NCBI GenBank assembly: GCA_900316505.1 | Contig: ONDH01000006.1 | Span: forward strand, 157,547 to 221,546 | Direction: 5' to 3' | Length of the DNA: 64,000 bases | DNA from: an uncultured Prevotellaceae bacterium | GTDB lineage: Bacteria > Bacteroidota > Bacteroidia > Bacteroidales > Bacteroidaceae | Part shown: piece by piece, positions 8,820 to 17,778 of the stretch | Numbering within the stretch: position 1 is the first letter of the stretch | Layout: the number at the start of each line of letters is the position of its first letter | The notes under the pieces: generated by a model | What the model saw: only the letters and a program-made list of their open reading frames with translations | What the model was told of the DNA's origin: nothing | Databases searched by the model: none | Position numbers and translations under genes: made by a program

Positions 8820-9620
8820 ATGAATAGTGTAGTTTTGATGATAATTATAGTGATTTTATTAGTAGCCTTGGCTGTTGTTTTCTATTTATATAAAAAAGAA
8901 CAAAGCAAAGGTGAAAAGTATAAGCAGGGAATGAAGGCGCAGAAGGAGTATTTGCAGAATATGAGCCATGATATCCGGACGCCGATGAATGCTATATGTG
9001 GTTTTTCTCAAATTCTTTGCAACAAGCAAATTCGTGATATGCTTTCCGAAGAAGAAATCTCTGAGTATGGTGTCATCATTCAGAGTAATACGGATTTGTT
9101 GAGCACATTAGTGAATGACATCCTTGATATCTCTGACATGGAAAGTGGTAAGTACCGTATGAATATTGGCACCTGCAATGTGAATGATGTATGCAGAAAA
9201 GCTATCAGCACTGTGAAATACCGTTGCCCAGCAGGTGTGAATCTGTACATGACTACTGATGTGGATGATGACTATACGATAGAGAGTGATTCGAAGCGTG
9301 TAGAGCAAGTGGTGATGAACTATTTGACGAATGCCGAGAAACACACAGATGAAGGTGAGATTCATGTGCATGTGTCGTTGGATGAAAATCCTGGTATGGT
9401 CACCTTCTCGGTCACAGACACGGGTGAGGGAGTTCCTCCAGAGAATGCAGAACTTATATTCGGACGTTTTGAGAAGTTCAACACCATCAATGGTGGTACA
9501 GGTCTTGGATTACCTATCTGTCGCAAGATTGCCACACAATTGGGTGGTGAGGCAAAACTCGACTTGTCCCATCAAGGTAAGGGTGCACGTTTTATTTTCA
9601 CCCATCCTGTGAAGAAATAG
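8820..9620 (+). CDS. Orphan sensor histidine kinase without periplasmic sensor domain
   Basis: Membrane-anchored HisKA/HATPase_c kinase of 266 residues. One transmembrane helix (residues 4-24) is followed by a short charged linker and the H-box 'MSHDIRTPMNAICGF' with phospho-His 50. The N-box 'NYLTNAEKHT', G1 'DTGEGVP', F-box 'FGRFEKF' and G2 'GGTGLGLPI' are intact, so it should be catalytically competent. There is no recognisable input domain and no response regulator nearby. The ATG at 8820 is chosen over an in-frame TTG at 8814 because the purine-rich GGAAAGGAG sits 7 bases before it. A bidirectional hairpin follows the gene. Confidence 0.87.
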   Translation: MNSVVLMIIIVILLVALAVVFYLYKKEQSKGEKYKQGMKAQKEYLQNMSHDIRTPMNAICGFSQILCNKQIRDMLSEEEISEYGVIIQSNTDLLSTLVNDILDISDMESGKYRMNIGTCNVNDVCRKAISTVKYRCPAGVNLYMTTDVDDDYTIESDSKRVEQVVMNYLTNAEKHTDEGEIHVHVSLDENPGMVTFSVTDTGEGVPPENAELIFGRFEKFNTINGGTGLGLPICRKIATQLGGEAKLDLSHQGKGARFIFTHPVKK

Positions 9621-9630
9621 GAGTTAGCGT

Positions 9631-9660
9631 AAAGGCTACCCATTCAGTTGGGTGGCCTTT
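9631..9660. terminator. Bidirectional terminator between kinase and lipoprotein genes
   Basis: AAAGGCTACCC / GGGTGGCCTTT stem (one wobble) with an 8-base loop, T-rich on the + side. It includes the stop codon of the leftward lipoprotein gene. Confidence 0.8.
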
Positions 9661-10631
9661 ATTGTTTTTATGATGATTTTCCCCAACAAAAAGAGAAGGA
9701 CTGCCAGCAATAGGTAGCCCACGTGGATGAGTGTTGTCCATGAGACAACGAGATAAACCAACATGCCCGCTCCAATAATTTTGGTGAGGTGGATGATGCC
9801 TGGTATGAAATAAAAATGATGATACACTTCGTCAATCACTGCTATGAGTGTGATGATGACGAGCCAGAGCACCACCACGAGCATTGCCATCAATGGAGGC
9901 AGGACAAGTGGGTTGAGAGTGGGATGAAAGTAATACTCTTGCCAAAACTCAGGTACGAAGTTTTGTACGGAAGCGTATAGTGAGGCCATTATGGCGATGA
10001 ACATCAGGAATAAGGCGGGGTAGGGACTTTGCATCTCATCAAGAAAATTGGGAAGGTGGAAGATGTTCCACTTGTTGACGGTCTTCTTTCTTCCAATGAT
10101 GATGGCGAGCAATCCGAAGGTGACGAGTGCAGACATCCAGATGACACGGCTGCTGGAGAGTGCGTCCAGTATTTCAGAGATGAGGTCGTCGGGAGTTGTT
10201 CCCTTCAGCAGTTCGCTTTCGGGAATCCATCCCATGGTTGTTTGGTTGCTTGCCACCTTCACCCAGATGGAGTCGATGGAGTCGCCAGGAATGGTTTTGA
10301 TGGCAGCCACGGCGATGACATCATCTTTATAGACAAGGCAAGTGTCCATGATGAGGTCACCCTCACGGGGAATCAGTTTCAACGAGTCTGCCTTAACAAG
10401 AAAGTTGAAATTCTCGGAGTAGTGGTGTGTAAGTCTGAACACCAAAGAATCCACCTGCTTGGGCGTGATGTCCATCAGCGTTGAATCCTCCGCGATGGCT
10501 GTGTCAACGATGTTCACGATGGTGGGCACAGAATCGCTATCCACAGGGGTGCTGTCCGAGGGATACGAAGTTGTTCCTCCTACGCAAGATGCAATCAGCA
10601 TGCCGAGGATGATATAGAATAACTTTCTCAT
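9636..10631 (-). CDS. Lipoprotein with SH3-like region and C-terminal membrane domain, unknown function
   Basis: 331-residue protein not assigned to a named family. The N-terminus has a lipobox (MLIASC, Cys 16) followed by an acidic/serine linker. Residues about 50-145 form a soluble extracytoplasmic region ending in 'WVKVASNQTTMGWIPESELL', the end of a bacterial SH3-like fold. About five hydrophobic segments follow (near 162-178, 205-222, 240-265, 272-290, 297-320). It overlaps the U32 gene stop by ATGA, so it is translated from the thiD-like/leuB/metA/U32 transcript. A membrane role is inferred; nothing specific can be said. Confidence 0.7.
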   Translation of the reverse strand: MRKLFYIILGMLIASCVGGTTSYPSDSTPVDSDSVPTIVNIVDTAIAEDSTLMDITPKQVDSLVFRLTHHYSENFNFLVKADSLKLIPREGDLIMDTCLVYKDDVIAVAAIKTIPGDSIDSIWVKVASNQTTMGWIPESELLKGTTPDDLISEILDALSSSRVIWMSALVTFGLLAIIIGRKKTVNKWNIFHLPNFLDEMQSPYPALFLMFIAIMASLYASVQNFVPEFWQEYYFHPTLNPLVLPPLMAMLVVVLWLVIITLIAVIDEVYHHFYFIPGIIHLTKIIGAGMLVYLVVSWTTLIHVGYLLLAVLLFLLGKIIIKTIKATQLNG

Positions 10632-12265
10632 TGTAGAAATAGTTTCATCATGCAGTTTTTACAGTCGAAATCTAGCAGGAAACTTGCTCCGTTCGCCAGT
10701 TTCAGGGAAAGTGTCTCCTTTCTGGGTGAGTTTCTTTCTTTCAGGCACATTCCCAATTGCCGTCTGATGCAGTATTTGGATATCATGACAGGTGTTGCCT
10801 TGTCGTGCGTCAATTCGTAGGGTTTCTCCGCCTCGATGCTGATTGGCGAATGGGCTTGTCTCTCCAACGGGTAGAACCTTCTTCGTTCCGTCGTTAAAGC
10901 GTCTGACAATGTACGTCGCCATTGGCTTAGCAAGGATGAGGGGATAAAGTGATTCTTTGTCATGAGAATGTTCACTTGCTGTGCTTCGAAAATGGTGTCG
11001 CCGAGTTTGCTCAACTGCCGTTCGATATTCTCCTTCTGATGAGTGCGTGCCAGTTCGAACTTTTCCTCAATGTCAACAGATGCTGTTAATCCGTCTTCAT
11101 CCGTCATTGTGATGTGATCTTCATACACATCGATGTTTACGGCAATCTTTCTTTCTGCCGAGGGCTTGCTGAGCATCTTGTCCCATTCGGTGTCTTGGTT
11201 GCGATAGTATTGGATGCCTCGTTGGGGACGGAACGAAGAGGCATTGTTCACACGGAACCCCACCAGTTTTCCCTTGTCGATATAGCAGAGTCCGTCACCA
11301 TTGTGCAGCACCGTTTCTTTCGTTACAGGTTCGCCCATTGCCTTCGGCGTGTCAATGTTCGCATCGGGCTTGTTCACTGTCTTCACGAACCCCCGATTGA
11401 AACTTTTCCGTACGTCAGGCTTGAATTTCAGATGCACATGTCCTGACGAGGCGCGGCAGAACTCCTTCGGGTGTTTAGCAATCACCCTGTCCAATGCTTC
11501 TGAATATGCAGCTGTCACATTCTTCACATAGTCAGCATCTTTCAAGCGTCCCTCTATCTTCAGCGATGATGCCCCTGCCGTCAGCAACGCTTCCAGATGG
11601 TCTATCTGGCAATTATCTTTCAAGGAGAGCAGATGCTTCTCTTTCATCACAGTTTTCCCGTCAGCCAACAGGTCAAACGCCATGCGGCACACTTGCGCAC
11701 ATTCCCCTCTGTTCGCGCTTCTTCCGAACAGTGCCTCACTGGCATTGCAACGTCCGCTCAAGCTGACACACAATGCTCCGTGTACAAAGACCTCGAGTTT
11801 CGTGTCAGGACATTTCTCGTGTATCTCGGCAATCTCATCCAATGTCAGTTCACGTGCCAGCACTACCTGTGGAAAGCCTAAGCCAGCAAGCATCTGCACC
11901 TTCTCCACCGTGCGGTTGTCCATTTGTGTGCTGGCATGGAGTGGAATAGGGGGGAGATTGAGTGACAAAAGACGCAAATCCTGCACAATCAGCGCATCCA
12001 CTTCGATGTCGTGCAATTGCCAAATGAGCCGTTCCACCTCCAGCATCTCATCCTCGAAAATGAGTGTATTCACTGTCACATACACCTTTGCCTTATACAG
12101 ATGGGCAAACTCCACCAGCCGCTCGATGTCCTCCACACTGTTTCCCGCACTGGCACGGGCGCCATAAGCATGGGCACCTATATAGACAGCATCAGCACCG
12201 TGCCTGATGGCCTCGATGCCAATGTCTGCTGTTTTTGCCGGAGCGAGAAGTTCGATGGGATGCAT
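10628..12265 (-). CDS. U32 family peptidase-like protein (TrhP/RlhA group)
   Basis: 545-residue member of peptidase family U32, whose characterised relatives act in prephenate-dependent tRNA or rRNA C-hydroxylation rather than proteolysis. The N-terminus 'MHPIELLAPAKTADIGIEAI' and the signature 'EVFVHGALCVSLSGRCNAS' near residues 155-175 are diagnostic, followed by 'RSANRGECAQVCR' with conserved cysteines and 'SLKIEGRLKDADYV'. A C-terminal extension ends in 'CKNCMMKLFLQ'. The start at 12265 shares an A with the metA stop (TAATG), indicating coupled translation; a longer in-frame start at 12355 would run into metA. Confidence 0.85.
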   Translation of the reverse strand: MHPIELLAPAKTADIGIEAIRHGADAVYIGAHAYGARASAGNSVEDIERLVEFAHLYKAKVYVTVNTLIFEDEMLEVERLIWQLHDIEVDALIVQDLRLLSLNLPPIPLHASTQMDNRTVEKVQMLAGLGFPQVVLARELTLDEIAEIHEKCPDTKLEVFVHGALCVSLSGRCNASEALFGRSANRGECAQVCRMAFDLLADGKTVMKEKHLLSLKDNCQIDHLEALLTAGASSLKIEGRLKDADYVKNVTAAYSEALDRVIAKHPKEFCRASSGHVHLKFKPDVRKSFNRGFVKTVNKPDANIDTPKAMGEPVTKETVLHNGDGLCYIDKGKLVGFRVNNASSFRPQRGIQYYRNQDTEWDKMLSKPSAERKIAVNIDVYEDHITMTDEDGLTASVDIEEKFELARTHQKENIERQLSKLGDTIFEAQQVNILMTKNHFIPSSLLSQWRRTLSDALTTERRRFYPLERQAHSPISIEAEKPYELTHDKATPVMISKYCIRRQLGMCLKERNSPRKETLSLKLANGASFLLDFDCKNCMMKLFLQ

Positions 12266-13182
12266 TAGTTGATTTCCTCGATGTTGAACGGTGTTTCTTG
12301 ATACACGTAGTAGTTCAGCCAGTTGGTGTAGAGCAGGTTTGCTGCAGCGCGCCACCGGACGACAGGTGTTTTCGTGGGGTCATCCTGGGGGTAGTAGTTC
12401 AGCGGCAGGTTGATGGGTTTCCCCTTCTTCAAGTCACGCTTGTACTCTCCGTCCAATGTCAGTGGCGAATACTCCAAGTGGCAGGTGATGAAGAACTCTC
12501 TTCCGTTTCTTGCCTCCACGATGGTCACGCCCGCTTCTTTGCTGTCTGCGATGATGTGCAGCCCCGGCACTTTCTCGATGTCCTTGCGATACACCTCGCA
12601 ATGGCGGCTGTGTGGAGCATAGAACACATCGTCAAAACCTCTAAAGATGGGCAGTTCTGGTGCCAGCATCTGGTGCTCGAACACACCGAAAATCTTGTTG
12701 GTCGTATTATATTTGGGCACACCATAGAAGTGGTACAACCCCGCAAATGCCGCCCAACACACATAGATGGTGCTGGTCACGTGGTTGTGTGCCCAATTGA
12801 ACACCTCCTGCAACTCCTTCCAATACGTCACATCCTCATAGTTGATGAACTCCAGCGGTGCTCCCGTCACAATCAGCCCGTCATACTTCTCCTTCTTCAT
12901 GTCCTCAAAGTTGCGGTAGAACGCCAGCATGTGCTCGATCGGCGTGTTCTTGCTGGTGTGCGACTTGATTTTCATGAATTCCACCCTGATTTGCAGCGCC
13001 GAGTTTGAGAGAATGCGAATAAAATCCGTTTCTGTCGTGATTTTCAGCGGCATCAAGTTGAGCACAGCCAAGCGGAGCGGACGAATCTGCTGACTGTCTG
13101 CTCGCTTGTAGCCCATCGTGAAGATGTTCTCCTGTTTCAGTTCATCGATGGCAGGGAGTTGATCGGGTAAGATGAGAGGCAT
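12265..13182 (-). CDS. metA: Homoserine O-acetyltransferase (MetA family)
   Basis: Acylates homoserine in methionine biosynthesis; cytosolic, 305 residues as usual for MetA. The catalytic cysteine is in 'IYVCWAAFAGLYHFYG' (near residue 142), with the His-Glu pair in 'ITCHLEYSPLTL'. In MetA proteins the residue after 'GAPL' sets acyl donor: Gly gives succinyl-CoA, Glu gives acetyl-CoA. Here the motif reads 'VTGAPLEFINYED', so an acetyltransferase is predicted despite common annotation as succinyltransferase. It overlaps leuB upstream and the U32 gene downstream by one base each (TAATG). Confidence 0.9.
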   Translation of the reverse strand: MPLILPDQLPAIDELKQENIFTMGYKRADSQQIRPLRLAVLNLMPLKITTETDFIRILSNSALQIRVEFMKIKSHTSKNTPIEHMLAFYRNFEDMKKEKYDGLIVTGAPLEFINYEDVTYWKELQEVFNWAHNHVTSTIYVCWAAFAGLYHFYGVPKYNTTNKIFGVFEHQMLAPELPIFRGFDDVFYAPHSRHCEVYRKDIEKVPGLHIIADSKEAGVTIVEARNGREFFITCHLEYSPLTLDGEYKRDLKKGKPINLPLNYYPQDDPTKTPVVRWRAAANLLYTNWLNYYVYQETPFNIEEIN

Positions 13183-14243
13183 TATTTATTTTTAATGTAA
13201 TCAACAATCCAGGCACCCACTTCCTTCGTGCCGTACTTGGCGCCGCCTTCCACCTGAATTTCAGGCGTGCGCACATTCTGGTCGAGCGAAGCGTTCACTG
13301 CCTCACGGATGAGGGCACCCTCCTCCTTCAAATCGAAGTATTCGTAGAGCATGGCAACAGAAAGAATCTGAGCCAGTGGGTTGGCGATGTTCAGGCCCTT
13401 TGCTTGTGGCCAACTGCCGTGAATAGGCTCAAACACAGGGGTGTGTTCACCCGTTGAAGCAGATGGGAGCAAGCCCATAGAGCCAGTGATGCAAGAACCT
13501 TCGTCGGTGAGGATGTCACCAAACGTGTTCTCAGTCACCATCACGTCGAAGAACTTAGGCTCCTGAATCATGCGCATGGAAGCGTTGTCCACATACATGA
13601 AGTCTGTCGTCACGTCAGGATATTGTGGAGCCATTTCTTGAGCCACAGCTCTCCACAGACGGCTTGATGCCAGCACATTAGCCTTATCCACCACTGTCAG
13701 GTGCTTTCTTCTCTGACGAGCATACTGATAAGCCACCTTCAAGATGCGCTCCACCTCTGCACGGCTGTAGGCGTTGGTGTCGTAAGCGTAGTCGTTGCCT
13801 TCCTTCTTCTCACCGAAGTACATGCCACCCGTCAACTCGCGGATGCAGATGAAGTCAGCGCCACGCACCAGTTCATCCTTCAGTGGAGACTTGTGCACGA
13901 GGCAGTCGAAGGTCGTCACAGGACGCACGTTGGCAAACAGACCCAACTTCTTTCTCATTGCCAACAATCCCTGCTCTGGGCGCACCTTCGCATTTGGGTT
14001 GTTGTCAAACTTGGGGTCACCCACCGATGCGAACAACACAGCATCAGCATCCATACATGTCTGGAATGTTTCCTCTGGGAATGGGTCGCCCACCTCATCA
14101 ATGGCATGTGCGCCACAGATGGCTTCCTTGTAACTTACTTCATGTCCAAACTTCTCGGCAACGGCATTGCACACAGCTACGCCCTGCTCCATAATTTCTG
14201 GTCCGATACCGTCACCGGCCAGTACAGCAATTTTCAGTTTCAT
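13182..14243 (-). CDS. leuB: 3-isopropylmalate dehydrogenase
   Basis: NAD-dependent oxidative decarboxylation of 3-isopropylmalate in leucine biosynthesis. Of 353 residues, '[18 protein letters not shown]' is the N-terminal family block, '[21 protein letters not shown]' and '[11 protein letters not shown]' give the substrate and nucleotide side, and '[13 protein letters not shown]' the metal-binding aspartates. '[15 protein letters not shown]' is the LeuB cofactor loop. The start at 14243 is favoured over an in-frame one at 14297 because it matches family N-termini. leuA, leuC and leuD are not in this window, so leuB stands apart from the usual leu cluster. Confidence 0.93.
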   Translation of the reverse strand: MKLKIAVLAGDGIGPEIMEQGVAVCNAVAEKFGHEVSYKEAICGAHAIDEVGDPFPEETFQTCMDADAVLFASVGDPKFDNNPNAKVRPEQGLLAMRKKLGLFANVRPVTTFDCLVHKSPLKDELVRGADFICIRELTGGMYFGEKKEGNDYAYDTNAYSRAEVERILKVAYQYARQRRKHLTVVDKANVLASSRLWRAVAQEMAPQYPDVTTDFMYVDNASMRMIQEPKFFDVMVTENTFGDILTDEGSCITGSMGLLPSASTGEHTPVFEPIHGSWPQAKGLNIANPLAQILSVAMLYEYFDLKEEGALIREAVNASLDQNVRTPEIQVEGGAKYGTKEVGAWIVDYIKNK

Positions 14244-14251
14244 GTCTTTAT

Positions 14252-15109
14252 TTAATTGTAGATTCTTTCGTGTAACACCTTGTCTTCCATGAAGCACGGA
14301 TGCACAGGGCCATATCCGTGTCCGAACTCATATTCCGCACCTAAAGCAATCGCCTTGCCAATAAACTCCTCGCCTTTCTCCACAGCTTGGCTCAAGTCAT
14401 AACCTTTTGCCAGATAGGTGGCGATGGCAGACGAGAATGAGTCGCCCGTGCCGTTCACGTTATGTGTGGGAATGCGCCTTTTTCTGAATTCCTTCACCTC
14501 GCCCGTCTCGGCATTGTAGAGGAAGTCTGACAGCATGTCCTGTGCGGGCATTCCGCGACCCACCATCACCTGGCTCTCCATGCTCTTCACGATGACGCTG
14601 TTGCCCCACTTGCCCAGCTCCTTGATGTCCTCGCTGATGTTCGTGATTTTTCGTTTCAGCAACACCTCTGCCTCACGAAAATTCGGTGTGATGAGCGTTG
14701 CTATCGGGAAAAGTTTCTCCTTATAGGCATCAATGCTCTCATTGCTCACCAGCTGCACACCATTCGAGTCAACAATCACGGGGTCTATCACCTTCTTCAC
14801 GTTCGGATACCGTTTCAGCAACTCGGCCACTCCGTCGATAATCTCTGCTGTAGGTAGCACCCCTGTCTTGACACATTGTGCCCCCACATCGCCCAGAAAC
14901 GACTCTGCTTGACTCACCACCAGCTCTGCCGGAAGTGGAGTCACGCTCTTCACTTTTCGTGTGTCTTCATCCACGATGCCCGTCAGCGCACAAGCCGCAT
15001 AGCCTCCACAAGCCGTAATGGCCTTGATGTCAGCCTGCATGCCTGCACTGCCCAGTGGCTCGCTGCCTGCAATCAGAAACACGATGTTGAGTTGCTTCTT
15101 CATGTACAT
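14252..15109 (-). CDS. ThiD/PdxK-like ribokinase-fold kinase (HMP or pyridoxal kinase)
   Basis: 285-residue ribokinase-fold kinase closest to ThiD, which phosphorylates hydroxymethylpyrimidine (phosphate). The N-terminal '[23 protein letters not shown]' and '[11 protein letters not shown]' are ThiD-like, but the anion-hole loop reads '[18 protein letters not shown]'. Classical ThiD has Cys (GTGC) there, while pyridoxal kinases and most ribokinase-fold enzymes have Asp. Substrate is therefore uncertain. Two starts, 15109 and 15103, are equally possible. First gene of the leuB-metA-U32 operon, with TACCTTTG 18 bases upstream. Confidence 0.78.
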   Translation of the reverse strand: MYMKKQLNIVFLIAGSEPLGSAGMQADIKAITACGGYAACALTGIVDEDTRKVKSVTPLPAELVVSQAESFLGDVGAQCVKTGVLPTAEIIDGVAELLKRYPNVKKVIDPVIVDSNGVQLVSNESIDAYKEKLFPIATLITPNFREAEVLLKRKITNISEDIKELGKWGNSVIVKSMESQVMVGRGMPAQDMLSDFLYNAETGEVKEFRKRRIPTHNVNGTGDSFSSAIATYLAKGYDLSQAVEKGEEFIGKAIALGAEYEFGHGYGPVHPCFMEDKVLHERIYN

Positions 15110-15125
15110 TATTTATAATTGGGTG

Positions 15126-15133
15126 CAAAGGTA
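15126..15133 (-). promoter_or_regulatory. Promoter box for thiD-like/leuB/metA/U32 operon
   Basis: TACCTTTG followed by CACCC on the minus strand, immediately upstream of the kinase gene. An imperfect 27-bp palindrome (15148-15174, GAAAAAC..CAAATATATTTG..GTTTTTC) lies just upstream and could be an operator. Confidence 0.7.
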
Positions 15134-15185
15134 CGGATAAGTGAGAGAAAAACCAAATATATTTGAGTTTTTCCGAGCGTGAGCA

Positions 15186-15217
15186 CCTTTGGTGGAGCCA
15201 AAGGCGTATTTTTTGTA
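15186..15217 (+). terminator. Possible hairpin with T tract
   Basis: CCTTTGG / CCAAAGG 7-bp stem with a 5-base loop, then GCGTATTTTTT on the + strand. No rightward gene ends here, so its purpose is unclear. Confidence 0.35.
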
Positions 15218-15535
15218 GCACCTATTTAAAAGCGAAAAAGCGCTAATCTCACGACTGGCACTTTTCTGTTCTCAATAAGTATTAATTTTTTTAAGGTAAA
15301 AAGATTGTTTTTAGGATGTTGCAAAGGTACGCACTTTTGTGGTTGCAAACAAGCCTTAAAACATGTTTCTTAACATCTGTGTTCGGACACAGCCCATTTT
15401 TCAGCACTTTTTTGTTAAAAAATCCCTCTTGGATGAGCCGTATTTTTATCAAATATCACCGAAACGATCCTCGCTTCTCCTTGACTCCGTCGTGCTAGAT
15501 GTTCCTTATTCCTCATTCATAAATAAGCCTTGCTC

Positions 15536-15621
15536 ACTCGCGCATGCAAGTGTTCCTCACAAACGAACGTAAGTCTTGCCCGTAAACGAACGTAAGTCTT
15601 GCCCACAAACGAGTTGCATCC
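15536..15621 (+). repeat. 23-bp tandem repeat array, left of palindrome
   Basis: Three full units and one partial at 15536, 15559, 15582 and 15605. Two units differ only at the ends and share ACGAACGTAAGTCTTGCCC. The same units recur in the array at 15913-16069, so about 80 bp is duplicated on either side of the AT-rich palindrome. Confidence 0.85.
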
Positions 15622-15724
15622 TTTGAAATAGTGCAAGGTTCTCCTTCAATATTTGCAAAAATGCAAGCATTTCATTGTTTTTTGAACTTATTTATATGAC
15701 CTATATCTTGTTCATCAATTGCGT

Positions 15725-15890
15725 GCGCACCACGCACCACGCACCATTTCCGATTTTTAATGGTGCGCAACAGGGCATCAAGAGAGTGTATATTAATTTT
15801 ATATTATTATATATATAATAATATAAGATAACTTGGCACATATATGACGCGCAGATAAAAATTGAAAATGGTGCGTGGTGCGTGGTGCGC
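15725..15890. repeat. Inverted repeat with perfect AT palindrome at its centre
   Basis: Arms of 27 bp (15725-15751 and 15864-15890, one mismatch) built from the heptamer GCACCAC enclose 112 bp. The enclosed part carries a perfect 28-bp A/T-only palindrome at 15799-15826. No ORF is credible inside. The tandem arrays at 15536 and 15913 flank it. Confidence 0.85.
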
Positions 15891-15912
15891 TGGTGCGCAG
15901 CTTGTCATTTCC

Positions 15913-16069
15913 ACAAGCACATGCAAGTGTTCCTCACAAGCACATGCAAGTGTTCCTCGCAAACACATGCAAGTGTTCCTCGCAAACACAAGCAAGTGTA
16001 TTCCACAAACGAACGTAAGTCTTGCCCGTAAACGAACGTAAGTGTCCCTCACAAACGAGTTGCAAAACG
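15913..16069 (+). repeat. 23-bp tandem repeat array, right of palindrome
   Basis: Six exact-length 23-bp units starting at 15913, 15936, 15959, 15982, 16005 and 16028, and one partial. Units drift from the ACAAGCACATGCAAGTG type to the ACAAACGAACGTAAGTC type. No spacers, so this is not a CRISPR array. The rest of 16070-16300 holds nothing I can identify. Confidence 0.88.
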
Positions 16070-16304
16070 TAGAATATTCTCTGTTTTATGCCAAAAATCG
16101 AGTAGAATATTATTGCCGCCCCATAATATCCACAACGAACCTGCCTTTTACTAGGTGGGAGGAAGTGCTCAAAGATAAAGGTTTGTGCCCTGCACTGGTT
16201 GACAGAATATCTCATAAATCATTTTTTGTCAACATAACGGGCACATCATATCGTGTTAAAGAAAAAAATATGTCAACAACAAGTAATGTATAACAAATTT
16301 TTTA

Positions 16305-16312
16305 TACCTTTG
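16305..16312 (+). promoter_or_regulatory. Promoter box for acyltransferase/MmcQ/DUF5131/GNAT operon
   Basis: TACCTTTG followed by TAGC, giving a leader of about 165 bases before the ATG at 16483. Confidence 0.6.
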
Positions 16313-16380
16313 TAGCACTCAGTCGAAGTGGTATATTTTAAATTATTATTAGGTATACTTTTACGTTATCATTTACAGGC

Positions 16381-16458
16381 ATGGAGCACATGGCATCGTT
16401 CGACTACGGCTACAAGATTGCCGCAGTACGCGACTGGCTGTTCAGACAAAGCAAATAG
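16381..16458 (+). pseudogene. 25-codon leader ORF resembling an esterase C-terminus
   Basis: ATG to TAG, 25 residues starting MEHMASFDYGY and ending VRDWLFRQSK. The end resembles the final helix of dienelactone-hydrolase or prolyl-oligopeptidase-like esterases ('..YDWLLSQ.K'). It may be a recombination remnant, or a short translated leader in front of the next gene, 24 bases downstream. Confidence 0.35.
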
Positions 16459-16482
16459 ACCTTGGCAAATCCAAACCGACAG

Positions 16483-17778
16483 ATGAAAAGATTATATATT
16501 GAGCGTTTCTACTTGAACAGGGCTGATGACGAATACCCTATGACAGTGCGCATCATTCTGCAGATGAGGGATGACGTGGACGGGCATCTGCTCGAAGAAG
16601 CAGTGGCAGCAGCACAGACGAGATACCCCTACCTCTGCGTAAAACTCGGTGTCGAATGCGATGCTGACGGCAGCGAACATTATGTTTACCATGACAATCC
16701 ACTGCCCTGGAAAGTAACCAACAGCCGTCAGCCGGTATGTTTGTGCAGTGAAGAAGCCAACGAGCATCTGATGGCTTTCGCGTGGTGGAATGGCTGTGTG
16801 GCCCTGGATTTCTTTCATGCGCTCATCGATGGAACTGCCGCTTATCGCATTCTTCGGACATTGCTCTATGAATACTGCCGCCGACGCTACGATAGTGAAT
16901 TAGACCCTGCAGGGGTATGGATGGCAGGTGACATCATCGACGAGGCTGAATGGACTGATCCCGCCACACTACAAAGACCTGCGAGCATTCATCCGCATCA
17001 GCTGCCTGAACGTCCCCCAGTCATCAATCTGGCTACTGATGCCGTCGTACCCCTTGCTGAAAAGAAGGATGTGGTGCAGATACGTATCTCTGAGGAGCAG
17101 ATGATGAAGCATGTGCGAGCATGTGGTGCCACGCCGACATCTTTCCTCTCCTTGCTTCTTGCCAGAGCCATAGCCCGTCTGCATCCTGACAGTGCGCCTG
17201 CTGTCCCCACCATTACCGTAGCTGTTGACCTGAGGAAGGCACTCGGAACAGATGCGGCACACCACTCGCAAGTAGGCGGACTGTTCCTCGCTCTGACGCA
17301 GGAGATACAGCGTGTGGACTTTGAGGCTCAGGTGTCAGCCTTCCGCAGGATGATAGTCGAACAGACTTGTCCGGACAATCTGCAAGACTATTTCTGGCAG
17401 ACCCAGGACCGTATGGAAAGGGTGGAACAGCTGCCCACGCTTCAAGCCCGCTATCAGGCCTTTGCTCCAACAAACCAATTTAGCCAGCAGTATGGTTCGT
17501 GCATGTTCAGCTATGTAGGAAAGGCCAGTCTGGGTGCATCAGAGAGGTATGTCAAGGAAATGCGCACAGAGACTGACTCCGCCTATATGATTGTGGTGGA
17601 GGTCAGTGCCGCAGCAGGCGTTTTCAGCATCAGTTTCATGCAACGTTTTACAACCGATGTCTATCTTGACAGCTTCCTCGACGAGTTACGTCAGCAGGGT
17701 CTGACTTGCGAGATAGCAGACCGTCACCCGCTACAGATAGCCTTCGTCAATGATTATCGAAATACTAGGCAAAAATGA
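16483..17778 (+). CDS. Condensation-domain-like acyltransferase (CAT superfamily)
   Basis: 431-residue protein with the chloramphenicol-acetyltransferase/condensation fold pattern. 'LDFFHALIDGTAAYRI' near residues 107-122 carries the HxxxDG catalytic motif, and the second half repeats the fold ('TVAVDLRKALG', 'FSYVGKAS' and a C-terminal 'FSISFMQRFTTDVYLDSFLDEL'). Relatives include alcohol acetyltransferases and stand-alone condensation domains; acceptor and acyl donor are unknown. The ATG at 16483 fits the family N-terminus 'MKRLYIERFYL'. Its stop overlaps the next ATG (ATGA), so the four genes 16483-19364 form one operon. Confidence 0.72.
   Translation: MKRLYIERFYLNRADDEYPMTVRIILQMRDDVDGHLLEEAVAAAQTRYPYLCVKLGVECDADGSEHYVYHDNPLPWKVTNSRQPVCLCSEEANEHLMAFAWWNGCVALDFFHALIDGTAAYRILRTLLYEYCRRRYDSELDPAGVWMAGDIIDEAEWTDPATLQRPASIHPHQLPERPPVINLATDAVVPLAEKKDVVQIRISEEQMMKHVRACGATPTSFLSLLLARAIARLHPDSAPAVPTITVAVDLRKALGTDAAHHSQVGGLFLALTQEIQRVDFEAQVSAFRRMIVEQTCPDNLQDYFWQTQDRMERVEQLPTLQARYQAFAPTNQFSQQYGSCMFSYVGKASLGASERYVKEMRTETDSAYMIVVEVSAAAGVFSISFMQRFTTDVYLDSFLDELRQQGLTCEIADRHPLQIAFVNDYRNTRQK

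Noticed and set aside
15322..15329. Leftward promoter TACCTTTG
   Set aside because: It matches the box but faces only 190 bases of gene-free sequence before the operon promoter; no product can be assigned.
15536..16069. CRISPR array
   Set aside because: Units are directly adjacent 23-mers without spacers, and no cas gene is in the window.
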